Part shown: one piece after another, positions 13,146 through 24,859 of the stretch
How positions within the stretch are numbered: position 1 is the stretch's first letter
How the letters are laid out: every line of letters starts with the position of its first letter
From: Ascaphus truei
Lineage: Eukaryota; Chordata; Amphibia; Anura; Ascaphidae
Length of the DNA stretch: 64,000 nt
Assembly: GCA_036426205.1 (NCBI GenBank)
Contig: CM071568.1
Coordinates: 53,183,146 to 53,247,145, forward strand
Direction of reading: 5' to 3'
Notes under the pieces: model-generated
Told to the model about the DNA's origin: nothing
The model's input: the letters and a program-made list of their open reading frames with translations, nothing else
Database searches by the model: none
Translations under genes and position numbers: made by a program

Positions 13146-14600
13146 TAGGCAATACGCCCATTCATTGCCAGTAAGTTTACCAATGCCCTTAATGGGAGCA
13201 AAGATAACCCCAATGGAATGAATGGGCACCCCCTCTACCCCCAACAACCCCCCCCCCCCAAACACATACAGTACATTAATGGGCAAAATGACTATTATCC
13301 AGATCTGGATAATAGCTCATTTTCCCCTTAAAAATAAAAAAAAATCCAGCCTGCATAAAGTAAATAGAAGTTGCACTTACCCCTACCAGGATGAAGGCCA
13401 TCCTCATCAGCATCCTCCACGTCCGTATCCTCCGTGTGTAGCAACATAACAATCAAAAACAAACTAATGGCCACTAACCACTTAATCACCTTAGCGGTTA
13501 GTAACCGCTATAGTAATTATGGTGTAACCCCTCCCCCTCTACCCTTCCGGGCGGGCTACCCACCCTCCCCAGGCCAACTACCCCCACCCTCTACCCATTG
13601 ATTGGAAAAGTGGTACATCATACCCATACTGTATAATATGGGCATGATTTGCCACTTTGGCAGTCAATGGACAACCTAAAAAATAAAAACAGCATCAAAA
13701 AAACACAATAACAAAAATTAAGAATAAAAAAACACAATAACAAAAACCATGCATCAAAAAAGTACAATGAAAAAAACAAACATCAAAAAAACAAGATGAA
13801 AAAATATACAATCAATGTTTTTCTTACTTCTGACGCCTTCTTTAGCTTCATCTTCTTTATCTTCATCTGAACATTGTAATCCAATAGGATGTTGTCCCAT
13901 CGACTTCTTATGGTAAAATGAGACAGGACAGGCCTTAGATAAGGCCTGTGACGTCCCATTTGAGTGTCAGATGGTACAGCTCCAATCCGTTTGGATGTTG
14001 TTCCATGTGACAGAGTTTTTTTATTTTATTTTAAACAATGTGACATCATCTTCAAGACAGTACATCACATCCTTAAAAAATAGCTATAGTCACATGGTTC
14101 TGGAACCAATCGGATTGTAAGATATACCATGTGAAGCATCACATGGTACATCCCCAATCCAATTGATTGAAGTACCATTAGATATTTTCCAATTTTTTTA
14201 AAGGATGTGACATCTTAAAGGGATGATGTCACGTCCTTTAAAAAAATGGCTGCCAACACATGGTACTTCAACCAATTGGATTGTGTGTACCACATGACAT
14301 ATCTCACAATCCGATTGGTTGAAGTACTGTGCCATGTGATGGTAGCCATTTTTTTTAAAGGATGTGACATCGTCCCAATAAGATGATGTCATATTCTTTA
14401 AAAAAAATGGAAGATGTCACATGGTACTTCAACCAATCAGATTGGGGATTTACCATGTGATGCCTCACATGGCATATCTCACAATCCGATTGGTTCCAGA
14501 ACCATGTAATGGCCGCCATTTAATTTTTTTTTATCTCCCTTGAAGATGACATCACATCCTTAAAAAATAAAAGCGCATAGTAGTGCTAAGGATGTGAAAC
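13146..14600. repeat. Large foldback repeat block B
   Basis: 13146-13395 matches 8395-8610, including the 24-bp palindrome at 13292-13315. 13470-13680 resembles the inverted segment near 28010-28140. 14040-14590 is a run of alternating inverted copies of one module: 'aaaggatgtgacatc', a pyrimidine- or purine-run, 'catggtacttcaaccaatc', 'caatccgattggttgaagta', 'gatgatgtcac'. The latter forms strong hairpins (for example 14170-14400). I see no gene. Confidence 0.7.
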
Positions 14601-14879
14601 CCCCATTATAGGAATTACACGCAATATAAGAATCGGCGCAGTTATACAACATCTGTTAAAGGGATGATGCCGTTACAGCATAGAGATTATCTCAAGTAGT
14701 TAGTGACAATGTACTCAGTATATATACTTTATATCTTGGTTCCATAAAAACTTATGAATTATTTTCGAACAGACATAGTTACAATTAAATCTCTTATAAC
14801 ATACACATGACGACTACAGACTTAACTTAGCTAAAAACATATGAAGCTAAAACATAAACACGCATATGTACCGGGAGTT

Positions 14880-16490
14880 TTCCTTTTCACCTGGAGGAGG
14901 AGGAAGGGAAGGGAAAGAAAGGCACATAGAATAAGGAGGAAGTCCGTGCAGTAGTTTATTCAAAAAGGTAGCCATAATCTATTTCCATATTAAGGCCTCT
15001 GGGATGCCTGAAGGGATCTTTAGTTATACGTGGATCCAGAAGGATTCTCTTTTGAGTAGTTCAATGATTCCTATCTCCTCCTCGCCTGATTGTTTGACCA
15101 TTTTCCTATTGGCAGAGTAATGTTCTATGCCTTTAGGGTCTCCTGATGTTTCTTCAGGAAATGGTTTCGTAACAACTAATGTTGGCTAGTTCCTTTTGAT
15201 ACTACTTAAGCAGAGGGAGAAAGGCGAGATCTAGCCTCTGTCCGCGGTAAACAAGGAGTAGTTAACTGAGAGACGGGGGTATACATTAATACTTCATTCT
15301 GCTCGGTCTTCAGTGAAGCAAGGTCCTCTGATCAGTTATGACCTCCTCCGTTCCATCTATGCCATGTGTATCCTCCCGCCTACTCCTTTCCGATAGCGTT
15401 GTCGCGCTCTCAACAATTGACGCAAATATCTTAGTCCAGCTCCGGCTATCATCCGGAAGTTCGCTACCTGCTCAACCAATGTATGCAAATCGCACGGTCA
15501 GTTGCGTGATTGACGTAGTAAACGTAGCGGATATCTCAGTGGCTCTTCGTGGCCTCCCGACAGGTCCGATCGCGTTTGTTGGCGGGAGTAAACTCTCATC
15601 ATTCCGCTCCACCTTCCCACGTAGACATCAACCTCTTAGAAAGTATGCGTAACGGGTTGCCGGAATCCGCGACCTCGTTTGTTAGGGTGTTCTAGTATCC
15701 TAGTTCTTATAGGTCTTTCTGTTTTCCAACGTACTGCAAGCTTTGCATGGGCACTCCAGGACAATAGATTACATGATCACGCTACATGTTAGACATGATT
15801 GTATTTGAAAAACTTCCTTTGTCACATTTGAACAGAACTCCGTTTTTCGTGTCTGTTTTGAATTCACATGCCCTACATTTGTTGCAGCCGAAAAAAACCT
15901 TTCCCTGTTGAAGCCAACTTTCAGATTGGTGTCACCTTTCTTAATGCACTGGGTGCCCAATCTGTTCTTAAGATTATTTGCTCTTCTAAAGATGATATTA
16001 GGCTTCTCAGGAATGGCAGTACTAAAACCAAAGAGGGTCATTTCTGAGGAGATGTCCAGTGTTTGTGAATGTATGTTCCTATGACCTTGCTTCTCCACTA
16101 TAATTAGTGATGAAGGCAAAGTCAAATTCCCTATTCTCTCTTTCTTTTTAGCTTGCTTTTTAGCAAATCATCACGATTAGGCCCTCCACTTTCCTTATTG
16201 CACTATTCAGCTTGTTCGCTTATATTCTTTCTCTACAAATCTTTTTTGAGATATTCCGCCTGTTCAAGGTATCATTATTATCACTACAGTTCCTTTCAGC
16301 CTGGTAAACGCAGGTGTGTACACCATCCTCCACCTGGATAGATGACAACTAGATCTTAATATATAGTTGTTCTTGTCAGTCTCTTTGAAATAAGTTTTTG
16401 TTTTTTATTTTATTTTCTTCAACAAAGATTACAAGGTCTAAAAAGTTGATACTATATTTGCTAGAACTGCTAGGAATTTTAAGTTGCTCT
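14880..16490 (-). mobile_element. Penelope-like retroelement, 3' part, decayed
   Basis: On the minus strand the open frame 16125-15769 contains PNIIFRRANNLKNRLGT, the typical linker between reverse transcriptase and GIY-YIG endonuclease in Penelope-like elements, followed by a Cys-rich stretch and, after a frame change near 15740, LQYVGKQKDL, which fits the GIY-YIG core. About 16480-16130 shows remnants of the preceding region (FLDLVIFVEE, RLKRNCSDN). At 15140-14960 the expected endonuclease C-terminus appears (LLKRESFWIH, later MEIDY-like text). About 490 bases at 15200-15690 do not fit the element and may be an insertion. Multiple stops show it is dead. The reverse transcriptase half is missing. 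Confidence 0.72.
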
Positions 16491-16689
16491 CGTTTATGTC
16501 TAGAGATGCAAAACTCATCTAAAGATTCCTGTCCCCCCCTCCATATTAAAAGCACGTCTCAATGAAACGCGCCAGAGGACAAGGTTCTCCCCCAGAACGC
16601 CACCTGGCCAGATAGTCCTCCTCCTCCCAAACGGCCATAAAATAGTTAGCATAAACTTCGGGGCAGGCATAGACGAGGTGATTAGCTGA

Positions 16690-17130
16690 GAGAGTGGGAG
16701 AGATTGTAGAGAGGCTGTAAGAGAGACTGGAGATCGCTCTGCGAGACTGACGATATTGACCATAGAAACCTAAGATCAGAGAGAGCCAGTGAGGGGATGG
16801 GCGAGTGATGGGGAGATTTGATGAGCGAGAGCGAGGAGATGAGAGGAGAGATGGATGGAGAGAGGGAGAGAGAGTGAGAGAGAGAGAAGAGAGAGGCGAC
16901 GAGGGGACACAGCAACAGAGAGGGAGAGGACACAGATAGAGGGTAGGGAGAGGCAGTTAGGGCGTCGCTACCGTGGCATGCAGGAGCCGAGCAGACCCAA
17001 GAGAGAGATGAGACACAGAGACAACCGAGAGAGCACACGTAGACTGCGAGAGAGAGGAGGCAGACGAGAGGAGTGGAGAGAGAAGGACACAGAGAGAGAG
17101 GAGAGAAGAAGAGGTTTAAGTGCCCTTTTC
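16690..17130. repeat. Purine-rich (GA) low-complexity tract
   Basis: Dominated by GAGAGA and GGAGA words on the + strand with scattered interruptions. The Arg/Glu-rich open frame on + and the Ser/Leu-rich frame on - are composition artefacts. Confidence 0.85.
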
Positions 17131-17899
17131 AAGCGATTTTGCGCATTGGATGATGGATGAGTTACATATCACGAAAGACCTCCGATAACCTAGCAACATC
17201 ACTTCAAAACAGGCTTCATAACGAGCATTAAGCACTTTGCTAGTTAACCTTGCGGTAGTAGAGCGAAAACTCTGGCCAAGACTCGAACATTTTATTGCTC
17301 TAGCAACGGGCTATTACTGAACTCCGATGTACATATCACACCTTAAGACACTCGCGATGTATACTCGCACCCCTGGGTAACGATTTCTAGGGTGCTGACC
17401 CGATTGATGTCAGCCCGGAGGCCCACTCGACTAGCCAGTCAGGTAATAGCCCCCCGAATAGTAGAGACTTCACACAGCAGTGACAAGTTTCATTAGACGC
17501 AGGAGAGAAACGCTCAAACACGCAGAAGAGAAGTACTGGACAGCAGATGACATGAGGTTGAGAATGACAGGAAGAGTACTTTCAGCCGCCTACGTGTGTA
17601 ATGGAGACGACACCCACGAGCAATGGAGTGGAGCGACTGACAGCAGCAGCATAAGAGAGGACACAAAGTAGGATCTTTGAGTGCAGTAACCTGGGAGGAG
17701 TGCTGACAGAGGTAACGACAGTTAATGCACCCCTAGCAGACAGAGGTGAGACGGCCATGCACCTGATAATTAAAGTGGTTTTAAGACCCCCTCACAGTAC
17801 GGCACCGAGGGGACTGCCGACAGCACTAGAGACGACGATGCCACTCCCGACCCAGAGACAACTACACCAAACCCACCACTCCCTAAGACCCATTGATTG

Positions 17900-18480
17900 T
17901 GGACGTGGGGTAAACCATATCCACAATCGGTATGGACATGGATTACCACAAAAAGAAATGAAAAGGGCAAGCTAAAAAAAAAGAACACAAAATACATACA
18001 ATTAAATAAAACAAATATTTGCATGATTGTCAATTATTTATCTAACCCTGAAAGGGGCACATAAGTAACACATGCAGCACATGGGCAACCATAAATAAAA
18101 AAAATACACAATAAATAAATACAATCAATGGTTGTGTTCTATCTTTGCGGGAGTCACTGCAGCACCAAGTTGTCATGTCACTTCCTGCGACACAATGTTA
18201 CACAACAGCCAGATGGCAGAAAATCCTGATCCCTCCTGTTGATGAGAGATGTCTCCAGTGGTTTCTTCTTTCAGCTTCCTTTTTTTTCATTCTTCTAATC
18301 AAGGATCCCGGAGAGAGAGAGATGTTGATACAATGGCAATGGGGGCTCAATGAGGCATGACAGGCCTTATAAATCAGATTGGGTTGGTTTGTACCATGTG
18401 ACAAGCTTCCATTTTTTTTAAAGGATGTGATGTGATGTCCTACGTAAAGGGAGGGGAAGCGCAGCCAATCAGGTAGCATA
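17900..18480. repeat. Foldback family fragment (block D)
   Basis: 'atttttttt'/'aaaggatgtgatg' near 18410-18430 and 'aggccttataaatcagattg' with 'gtaccatgtgacaag' near 18362-18405 match modules in block B (13930-14200). The remainder resembles block B's AT-rich middle (aaaataaa, acacaataa, caatcaatg). Confidence 0.5.
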
Positions 18481-18594
18481 TTCTTCCATCCCTTTAGATG
18501 TTCCTTCAGGAAAAAAAATGGATAGTCATCCAAATAGGTACAAGCAATCAATAGGTATAGTCGAATGAGTAGACATAACTAGTACCAAGTACAC

Positions 18595-18782
18595 CCACGC
18601 ACACACACACACACACACACCCATGCACACACACTCTCCCATGCACACACACACACACTCTCCCATGCACACACACACACTCTCTCTCCCATGCACGCAC
18701 ACACACACACACACTCCCATGCACACACACACACACTCCCATGCACACACACACACACACTCCCATGCACACACACACACGA
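18595..18782. repeat. Compound CA minisatellite
   Basis: Runs of ACACAC broken regularly by CTCCCATGC, giving units of about 20-30 bp. Several Cys/Val/His-rich open frames on both strands are read-through of this repeat. Confidence 0.95.
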
Positions 18783-18904
18783 CAGGGGGAAGAAGAGGAA
18801 AGGCCGCGCGACCGAGCACCACCACCACTGCCCCGCTCGCCACCCGCGACCATCTCCCGCCCTGCGCGGACAGCCACGGGACCGTGGGGAAGCGGAGACC
18901 AAGG

Positions 18905-19310
18905 AGGTAAGGGGGGAACACCCCCGCTACCATTTCCCGCCACGCGCGGGGATCGGCGGAAGCGGGAAGTGGCGTGGGAAGCCGGGGTAAGCGGGGAACA
19001 CCCCCACTACCATCACCCACCCCGCGCGGGAAGCCGGGATAAGCGGGAAACACCCCCACTACCATCACCCGCCCCACGCGGGTATCGTGGGAAGCCGGGG
19101 TAAGCAAGGAACACCCCCACTACCATCTCCCGCCCCGCAGCGCGGGTATCGGGGGAAGCGGGAAGTGGCACGGGAAGCCGGGGGGGAGAAGGGGGGTAAC
19201 ACCTCCGCCCCGCGTGGGAAGCCGGGGTAAGCGGGGACCGGAGAGAGAAGGGGAACACCCTCACTACCATCTCCAGCCATGCGCGGGTATCGGGGGGGAA
19301 GTGGGGAGTA
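18905..19310. repeat. GC-rich minisatellite
   Basis: At least five degenerate units containing 'gggaacacccccactaccat', 'cccgcc', 'cgcgggtatcg' and 'gggaagccggggtaagc'. Unit length varies from about 52 to 80 bp because an inner 'cgggaagtggc' block is gained or lost. Confidence 0.88.
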
Positions 19311-19757
19311 AGGGGGAACTGCAGGAGGCAGGGAAGGAGCAGAGGGGCCGCAGGATGGAGGATTGGAGAGTACTTACTCTCCAACAGATCTCCGGCCAGA
19401 AAAAATGGCCGCTCGTTGGGGGCGGGCTCATATAGAGCCTGGCCGCGCGCCCACAAAGCCTGGGAGTGAGCGCCAATCAGCTGTCAGGTTGGGGGAGTTT
19501 TTGTGTTTTTTTTTCAGCCAGCGCGAGCAGGGAAAATTCAGCGCGAGCAGGGAAAATTTTAAAAAACAAACACGTTTGCTTCTTGGGCCAATATTTACTC
19601 GCCCGGAGGTTAAATCCACTCGCCCCGGGCGTGTAAATGTATAGGATTGTCGAACATTGCCCATAATACATGGGGATTACTCAGTAAAAGGGGAATATGC
19701 ATTATTATTATAATAATATTATTATTAATATTTATTAAAGAAACAGCCATGGGGGGG

Positions 19758-19790
19758 CCAATGTTTTGGTCCCTAGAAGTCTTCCTCACG
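19758..19790 (-). ncRNA. Hammerhead-like motif remnant
   Basis: The minus strand reads TGAGGAAG, a weak stem, then GGACCAAAACATTGG. This resembles CUGANGA - stem II - GAAA of a hammerhead ribozyme, but stem II is poor and GAAA is mutated, so it would be inactive. It lies about 0.8 kb past the end of the Penelope-like coding remnant, a position where hammerhead motifs have been described in Penelope elements. Confidence 0.3.
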
Positions 19791-21019
19791 ACAAGGGAGG
19801 GAGAAAGAAAGGAAAACCCAACTTCAAACACATAAAATGTAACATCACTAAGTTAGCAACAGGTAATGTATGGGGACTAAATAAAAAGTAACATATAAAA
19901 ATGGATTGAATGACATTTGCTCTTTTAGATAGTATCTCAAAATGATCATTAGTATATAGTAAATCAGAAAAAATTAGCAACGTTTGGTCAAAAAGAAATA
20001 CCAAGACACCAAGAAGGATGTTAAAAATAGTAATTAAATCTAATACACATTGTAATAGGATCACGGTCATGAAAACGTAATACAAATCTATAGCGTCTCA
20101 CATACTAGGGTATCAGCCTGCTATTTTTCCACAAACTTTTGGAAAAGGTATTTATTTTATGTGATCATTTCAGTTTTCATGACTGTGATACTATTACAAG
20201 GAAAAGTATACTGAAGGCCGGGGAAAACATAACAGAGCAACAAATGTATTAAACCAAGGGTTTACACGATAACTTATTAAATACATATTGATATAGCAAA
20301 GGGGATCAAAACACACTTGACTGCAGTACATAACACATTTTCCTCTTCAAACTAGCACCATAAAAACTCCCAATACAATAATAGCCTAAGAGTCCTAATC
20401 AGTGAGATAGAGATCACATAACTCTACTAGTATATACATAGTACACAAAACAAAGATAAAAGTAAAGATGGAAAGAGGCTATGTATTCAAAGAGTAAAAT
20501 AAATAGGGATAAGCAAAAACATGGGAGCAAAAAATGTAGACAATGCCCAAAGGAAACAAAAAGGAGAAATAATGGGGAGGAAACAAAAGGGTGAAAGAAA
20601 TACCACTGTCACTCAAATCATCCATCATTTAGAAAGTGATGAAGTTCAAGATGGTCATTAAGGTCTTCCGGTGTCACTATTTCAAGGGTAAATATCCAAT
20701 ATGCCTCCCAATGTAAGAGTAATTAAGCTCCATGACCTCCCCTGAAAGGGTTGCGAACATGATCAATCCCCATAAATCAAAGTGAGGATATGCTATGTTT
20801 GAACTTCTTGCAGTGTTGAATCAATACGCCTTTATCTTCACCCTTGCCAAATGTACTTTTGTGTTCTATGAAGTGTTTCTTCAATTCTCTGGAGGTATTA
20901 CCTATACATGCCAATCTGCAAGAACATTTAAGCATATATACGACATGTGTGGTACAGCAAGTAATACCAGAGGAAAATTGTATTTGTTTTCTTGCTTGGG
21001 GTGGCTACAGTTTTCACCT

Positions 21020-21484
21020 TAAATTACTGAGTCATACCAGTCATTACCGAGTTGTCACTTTATACGCTAATATTCCATGTGGTGAGGGAATAGAAGCAGT
21101 TAGATGTGCTCAACTTGTAGATTGAGATTATTCAGACCCTCCTATCAATTTTTTCATTTTGCTACTACAAATAATCCTTACTAAAAACTATTTTAGATTT
21201 GAACATTGCTTTTAATAACAGATAATTTAATAACAGAGTAATGCCATTGGAAGCAGTCTAGCTCCCTTATATGTTAATCTATTTAGAGATTGATATTCAA
21301 ATAATTATATTTACAGTTGCAAATACAATTAATACATCAAAAAATGGATTGCTACATAGATGATGCTTTCCTTATTTGGCAGGATCCTGAAAGTTAGTTG
21401 ATTATTTGAATATTTGTCATTTTTTTGTCACTTGAAGTCAAGATATTAAAGTCCAAAAAGGAGATACTGTAGTATCTGTCACAA
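21020..21484 (+). mobile_element. Penelope-like reverse transcriptase fragment, opposite strand
   Basis: On the + strand the frame near 21050 reads TLYANIPCGEGIEAVRCAQL (motif A region). About 21258 gives SSLAPLYVNLF (motif B), about 21345-21385 gives YIDDAFLIWQDPES (motif C with the YxDD box), and about 21430-21480 gives DIKVQKGDTVVSVT (following palm region). These are the same domain as on the minus strand around it but in the opposite direction, so this is a second element lying inside the first. It starts and stops abruptly. Stops and frame changes are present. Confidence 0.7.
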
Positions 21485-22599
21485 TATGAAATGGAAGTTT
21501 AACATTGAGATGATTGTCATTCAAAGCCTCAATGAAATCTTGGCAATCATTGATGTCACCCTCCCACAAGTGTCATCAATGTACCCGTTCCAGAGCCGAA
21601 TACAGCGTGTCTACGTAACCATGTTTTCAACAAAACACAAATTTGCATTCCTACCATCCCAAAATTAAATTAACATACTGTATGAGGGCGCTGCCATCGC
21701 AGTCCCCCCTGATGTTTAAATAAAACGTCTCATTGAAAAGACAGTAATTATGCAATAAAATTAAAAGTAGTAACTTAATGATCAGATCATTGCTACTACC
21801 AAAGTCTACATTGGGCATCTGAAGAAAATAAGTGGAGGCTGACAACCCGTGTGTATATGCAATACTAGAGTATAACACCTCCACATCACAGGCAACGAGT
21901 AAAGTACCCTCCTGGACCTCAATGTGCTGTAATTTAAGCAAAACATCTGAAGTGTCCCAAACCTCAGATAAAAGACTTTTGACATGTGGTCTTAAATAAG
22001 TATCTACAAAATCACAAACAGAACCCACAACACCCCTTATTCCTGAGACGATATGTCATCCAGGAGGAGACTAGAGGTCCATGTGCACCTTATGGAGAAG
22101 ATAGACAGTAGTTATATTAGGAAAAGTTATCATTAGATTTAGTTTTTTCTTTTTTAGATATAATACCTCCATAAATGCTCCAGTGATAATATCATTACAT
22201 TCACATTTAAAGTGATGTCAGGTCCTTGTATACCTTTTTATACTTACTGTAGCTTCATTAGATAATTGACGATTAGCCTCTGAAGTGTAAATCTCTCTGG
22301 ACCATAGAACTAAATTTCTGCCCTTCTCTCAGGGCTTAAAAATAATGTTATCTAATTCGCGGAGTTACCTAAGGCCCATCCGTTCACAATGGAACAAATT
22401 ATTGGGGCAAATTCTAACTGTGGGTAAAGCATAATAACCCTTTTGACAAGTCAGAATACATGTCAATGGCTGGACTAATTTGAAAGGATGGGGTAAAAAT
22501 AGATTTGGCTTAAATAATGATAAATCTGCATCAGATCCGTCAACATCCTCCGAAAGCGACACCAGTGCAGACAAGAGTCCCCAAATAAATAAGGAAGGT

Positions 22600-23225
22600 C
22601 AACAATCTGACTCCTGAGGAGAGGCTAGCTAAATTAGATTTGTTTACATAAGAAAACAGGCATTTTAAGAGGTGATATAATAACTATATACTGTACACAT
22701 ATATTCAGGGTTAACACAAAACAGCTTTCAAAAGTACTATTCATTCCAACAGCAGTACAAATGACACTGGGTCATCCCTTAAGGTTGGAGGAAATGAGAT
22801 TTAACCAGCAACAAAAGAAAGGGTTCTTTACAGTAAGGGAAGTTAAAATGTGGAATACATTACCCATGGAGTCTGTGATGGCAGATATGATAGATATCTT
22901 TAAAAAAAAAAATTGGACATCTTTATATAAAAGAAAGGTATACAGGGATATAAAAATTAAGTAAACATGGGAAGAATGTTGATCAAGGGAGAAATCTGAT
23001 TGCCAATATTTGGAGTCCGGAAGGAATTTATTTTTTCCCCTTATGACATAATTGAATAATGTGTCACTGGGGTATTTTGTTTGCCTTCCTCTGGATCAAA
23101 ATGCCCTAAATACAAATATAAGATAAGTATCTGTCATCTAAATGTAACATAGGTTAAACTTCATGGACATGCTGTATGTATTTTTTCAAACTCATCAGCT
23201 ATGTACTGTACCTATGTAACTATTT
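22600..23225 (+). mobile_element. CR1-like LINE 3' end
   Basis: The + strand reads LAKLDLFT, then after frame changes GHPLRLEEMRFNQQQKKGFFTVREVKMWNTLP, the C-terminus of this family's ORF2. The 3' untranslated part includes 'gggagaaatctgattgccaa', 'ggagtccggaaggaattta' and the terminal 'ttcatggacatg', 'actatgta...cctatgtaact'. It parallels the minus-strand copy at 28958-30017. It is 5'-truncated, as is usual for LINEs. Confidence 0.8.
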
Positions 23226-23369
23226 GGTTGTGGCTAACTGTATTTATACCTTTTTAATATGTCCCATTTGCCCCTATAGGCATGGCCTCTAGTACTGTAC
23301 AGTACATACTGTACCGTGCATCTAACTGAAAGCAGCAACACATTTACTGTTATGTATGTTTATTTACAG

Positions 23370-23482
23370 ACAAGGGCCAGCAAAACCAGAGGTTCTATCA
23401 ATCCCCTGGTCAGGAAAACGATCAAATCGAAGACTTCAGAGGAACAACAGCTTTTCTCCAAACAGCCCTCAGTTTAACATTG
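23370..23482 (+). CDS. NECAB1: NECAB1 internal exon
   Basis: The exon is 113 bp with a tatttacag acceptor and a GTATGT donor. It completes the split Arg codon of the previous exon, then encodes QGPAKPEVLSIPWSGKR and RRLQRNNSFSPNSPQFNI, ending one base into a Gly codon. This Ser/Asn/Pro-rich linker between the two halves of the NHR region is characteristic of NECAB1. It contains basic patches (GKRSNRRLQR) followed by an SFSP phosphorylation-like context. Phases match both neighbours. Confidence 0.92.
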
Positions 23483-24011
23483 GTATGTTTTTTTATATTG
23501 TTTTCACATTTCCGCCATAAACATTTTTAACATCTTTAATGGTTGAATGCGTATAAATCAAAGGAGTATGTACAGTAAGATAAAAAAGCAAAGACAAGTC
23601 ATTAAATCAAGACATGGGGAAAATGTGTACAAAAGAAATAGGACCGAGAAAACATACAAATCACTGGTCTTGCTCACTTTCAGAGTAAACGTTGTGCAGG
23701 AGAGACGCTGAGAGAGAGTGAATTGATTCTTGTAGCAGCATTTAGGATAGATTGTAGAGGAGAAAGCCGAACAGAAGAAGGTTACAATAGTCGAGACGGG
23801 ACAAAATTAGGGTATGCGTTAGAGTTTTAGTTTCACGGGAGACTCCTGTGGCGGGTAGGATCTCGGTGGCCGGAACAGCAGAAGCGTACTAAAGGTCACA
23901 ATCAGAGGTCCGAGGCAGGCGGCAGATAGCATAGTCGGGTGACAAGCAGGGGTCCGAGGCAGGCGGCAGATAGCGTAGTCAGGTAACAAGCAGAGGTCAG
24001 CAGCGAGGAGA

Positions 24012-24146
24012 CTGGAACAGGACAGGGGAGCAGGAACAGGACAGGGGAGCAGGAACAGGACAGGGGAGCAGGAACAGGACACGGGAGCAGGAACAGGTCT
24101 GGGAGCAGGGACTGAGACCGGGGAGCAGGGACTGAGACCAGGGAAC
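24012..24146. repeat. 19-bp GA-rich minisatellite
   Basis: About five tandem copies of aggaacaggacaggggagc, the last ones degenerating to gggagcagggactgagacc. The Pro/Val/Leu-rich minus-strand open frames here are repeat translations. Confidence 0.93.
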
Positions 24147-24258
24147 AAACAGGGACAATCCAGATTACCAGCAAGGGCCTTTACTATGAACAGAATCAAA
24201 TACAGGACTGGTACAGGAACAGATCAGGATCAGAGACAGAAGCATGTGCATACACTGG

Positions 24259-24643
24259 CGACACACTTTATTCGAGCTCGGCTAGTCCCACGAATTCGGG
24301 TATACCCGGGTGTATTGAGGTTTGTGACTGTTTTCTGCCCGAGTGCATTGGGTTATTTTCCAGGCAGGGATTGAAGCATTTTATTCCCGCTGGCTGCAAT
24401 ACTGCACAGTATATATATATATACTGCATTACAATTCATGAATTTATGCCATCTGGTAGACACGCGAAGCATTGCAGCCTATTAAATCCTAATCATTATC
24501 ATTTAACAGATCAGCCGCCCGTCAGCCAGGCATGAACCCAGGCTGGGAAGGCAAACGCAACGGGGCTTGTCAGAGGTGAGGAGCGGTGCATTCCAGGTAT
24601 CTGCCAGGCACATACTGGGTATTTGCTCGAATAAAGTGTGTCG
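24259..24643. mobile_element. MITE-like element with perfect 19-bp terminal inverted repeats
   Basis: The left end cgacacactttattcgagc (24259-24277) is exactly the reverse complement of 24625-24643. The 385-bp interior is non-coding and includes an AT dinucleotide run. A stretch 'ccatctggtagacacgcgaa'/'gcattgcagc' (about 24448-24478) recurs in diverged form at 60150-60180. I could not see a clear target duplication. Confidence 0.75.
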
Positions 24644-24859
24644 GTGCAGTAGGAGTCTGACTTAAAACAAAGGCAAGTGAACAAACAGGAAGCAGAACTA
24701 TAAGACAGAGAGAGGAGCAACAAGAAGACAGACAGAGGAACCCAGAGCAAACAGAAAGCAGCAGCACACCCGGTGGACAAGGAAAGAACTATAGCTAGGC
24801 AGGAGGTCTAGGAGACCCTGATATTCAGCAGTAGACAGACAGAGGAAAGGAAGTATCTT

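Larger units (their letters stand above)
19690..22575 (-). mobile_element. Penelope-like retroelement, longer copy, decayed and interrupted
   Basis: Reading the minus strand from about 22575 down: an N-terminal part, then near 22370-22040 DNIIFKP and NLVLWS (fingers), a PPG...VSGI stretch, and the open frame 22028-21651 starting GSVCDFVDTYLRPHVK with LLVACDVEVLYSSI (palm motif A). A YIDD catalytic motif follows near 21580 in a shifted frame. The element then breaks at about 21484 and resumes at about 21000-20600 with the endonuclease C-terminus (IDHVRNPFRGG, LLLHWEAYWIFTLE, DLNDHLELHHFL). 20600-19690 would be its 3' untranslated part, with a hammerhead-like motif at 19758-19790 and AT-rich text near 19690-19740. 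Reverse transcriptase plus GIY-YIG is the Penelope signature. Frameshifts, stops and an altered residue block after the RG motif make it inactive. Confidence 0.75.
5946..23369 (+). other. NECAB1: NECAB1 intron, 17.4 kb
   Basis: Bounded by GTATGT and tatttacag. It is packed with repeats listed separately: foldback blocks, L2-like and CR1-like LINE pieces, Penelope-like elements, and GC-rich and CA-rich tandem repeats. 5946-7900 and 9840-12150 hold only short hairpins and AT-rich sequence that I cannot classify. 19311-19690 is GC-rich and then AT-rich, with nothing recognisable. Confidence 0.85.

Noticed and set aside
18526..19107. 193-codon frame rich in Cys and Val, and its neighbours
   Set aside because: Translation of the CA compound repeat and the adjacent GC-rich minisatellite on both strands.
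18595..19310. CRISPR-like regular repeats
   Set aside because: Units are contiguous and degenerate with no unique spacers, and the sequence is vertebrate; these are minisatellites.
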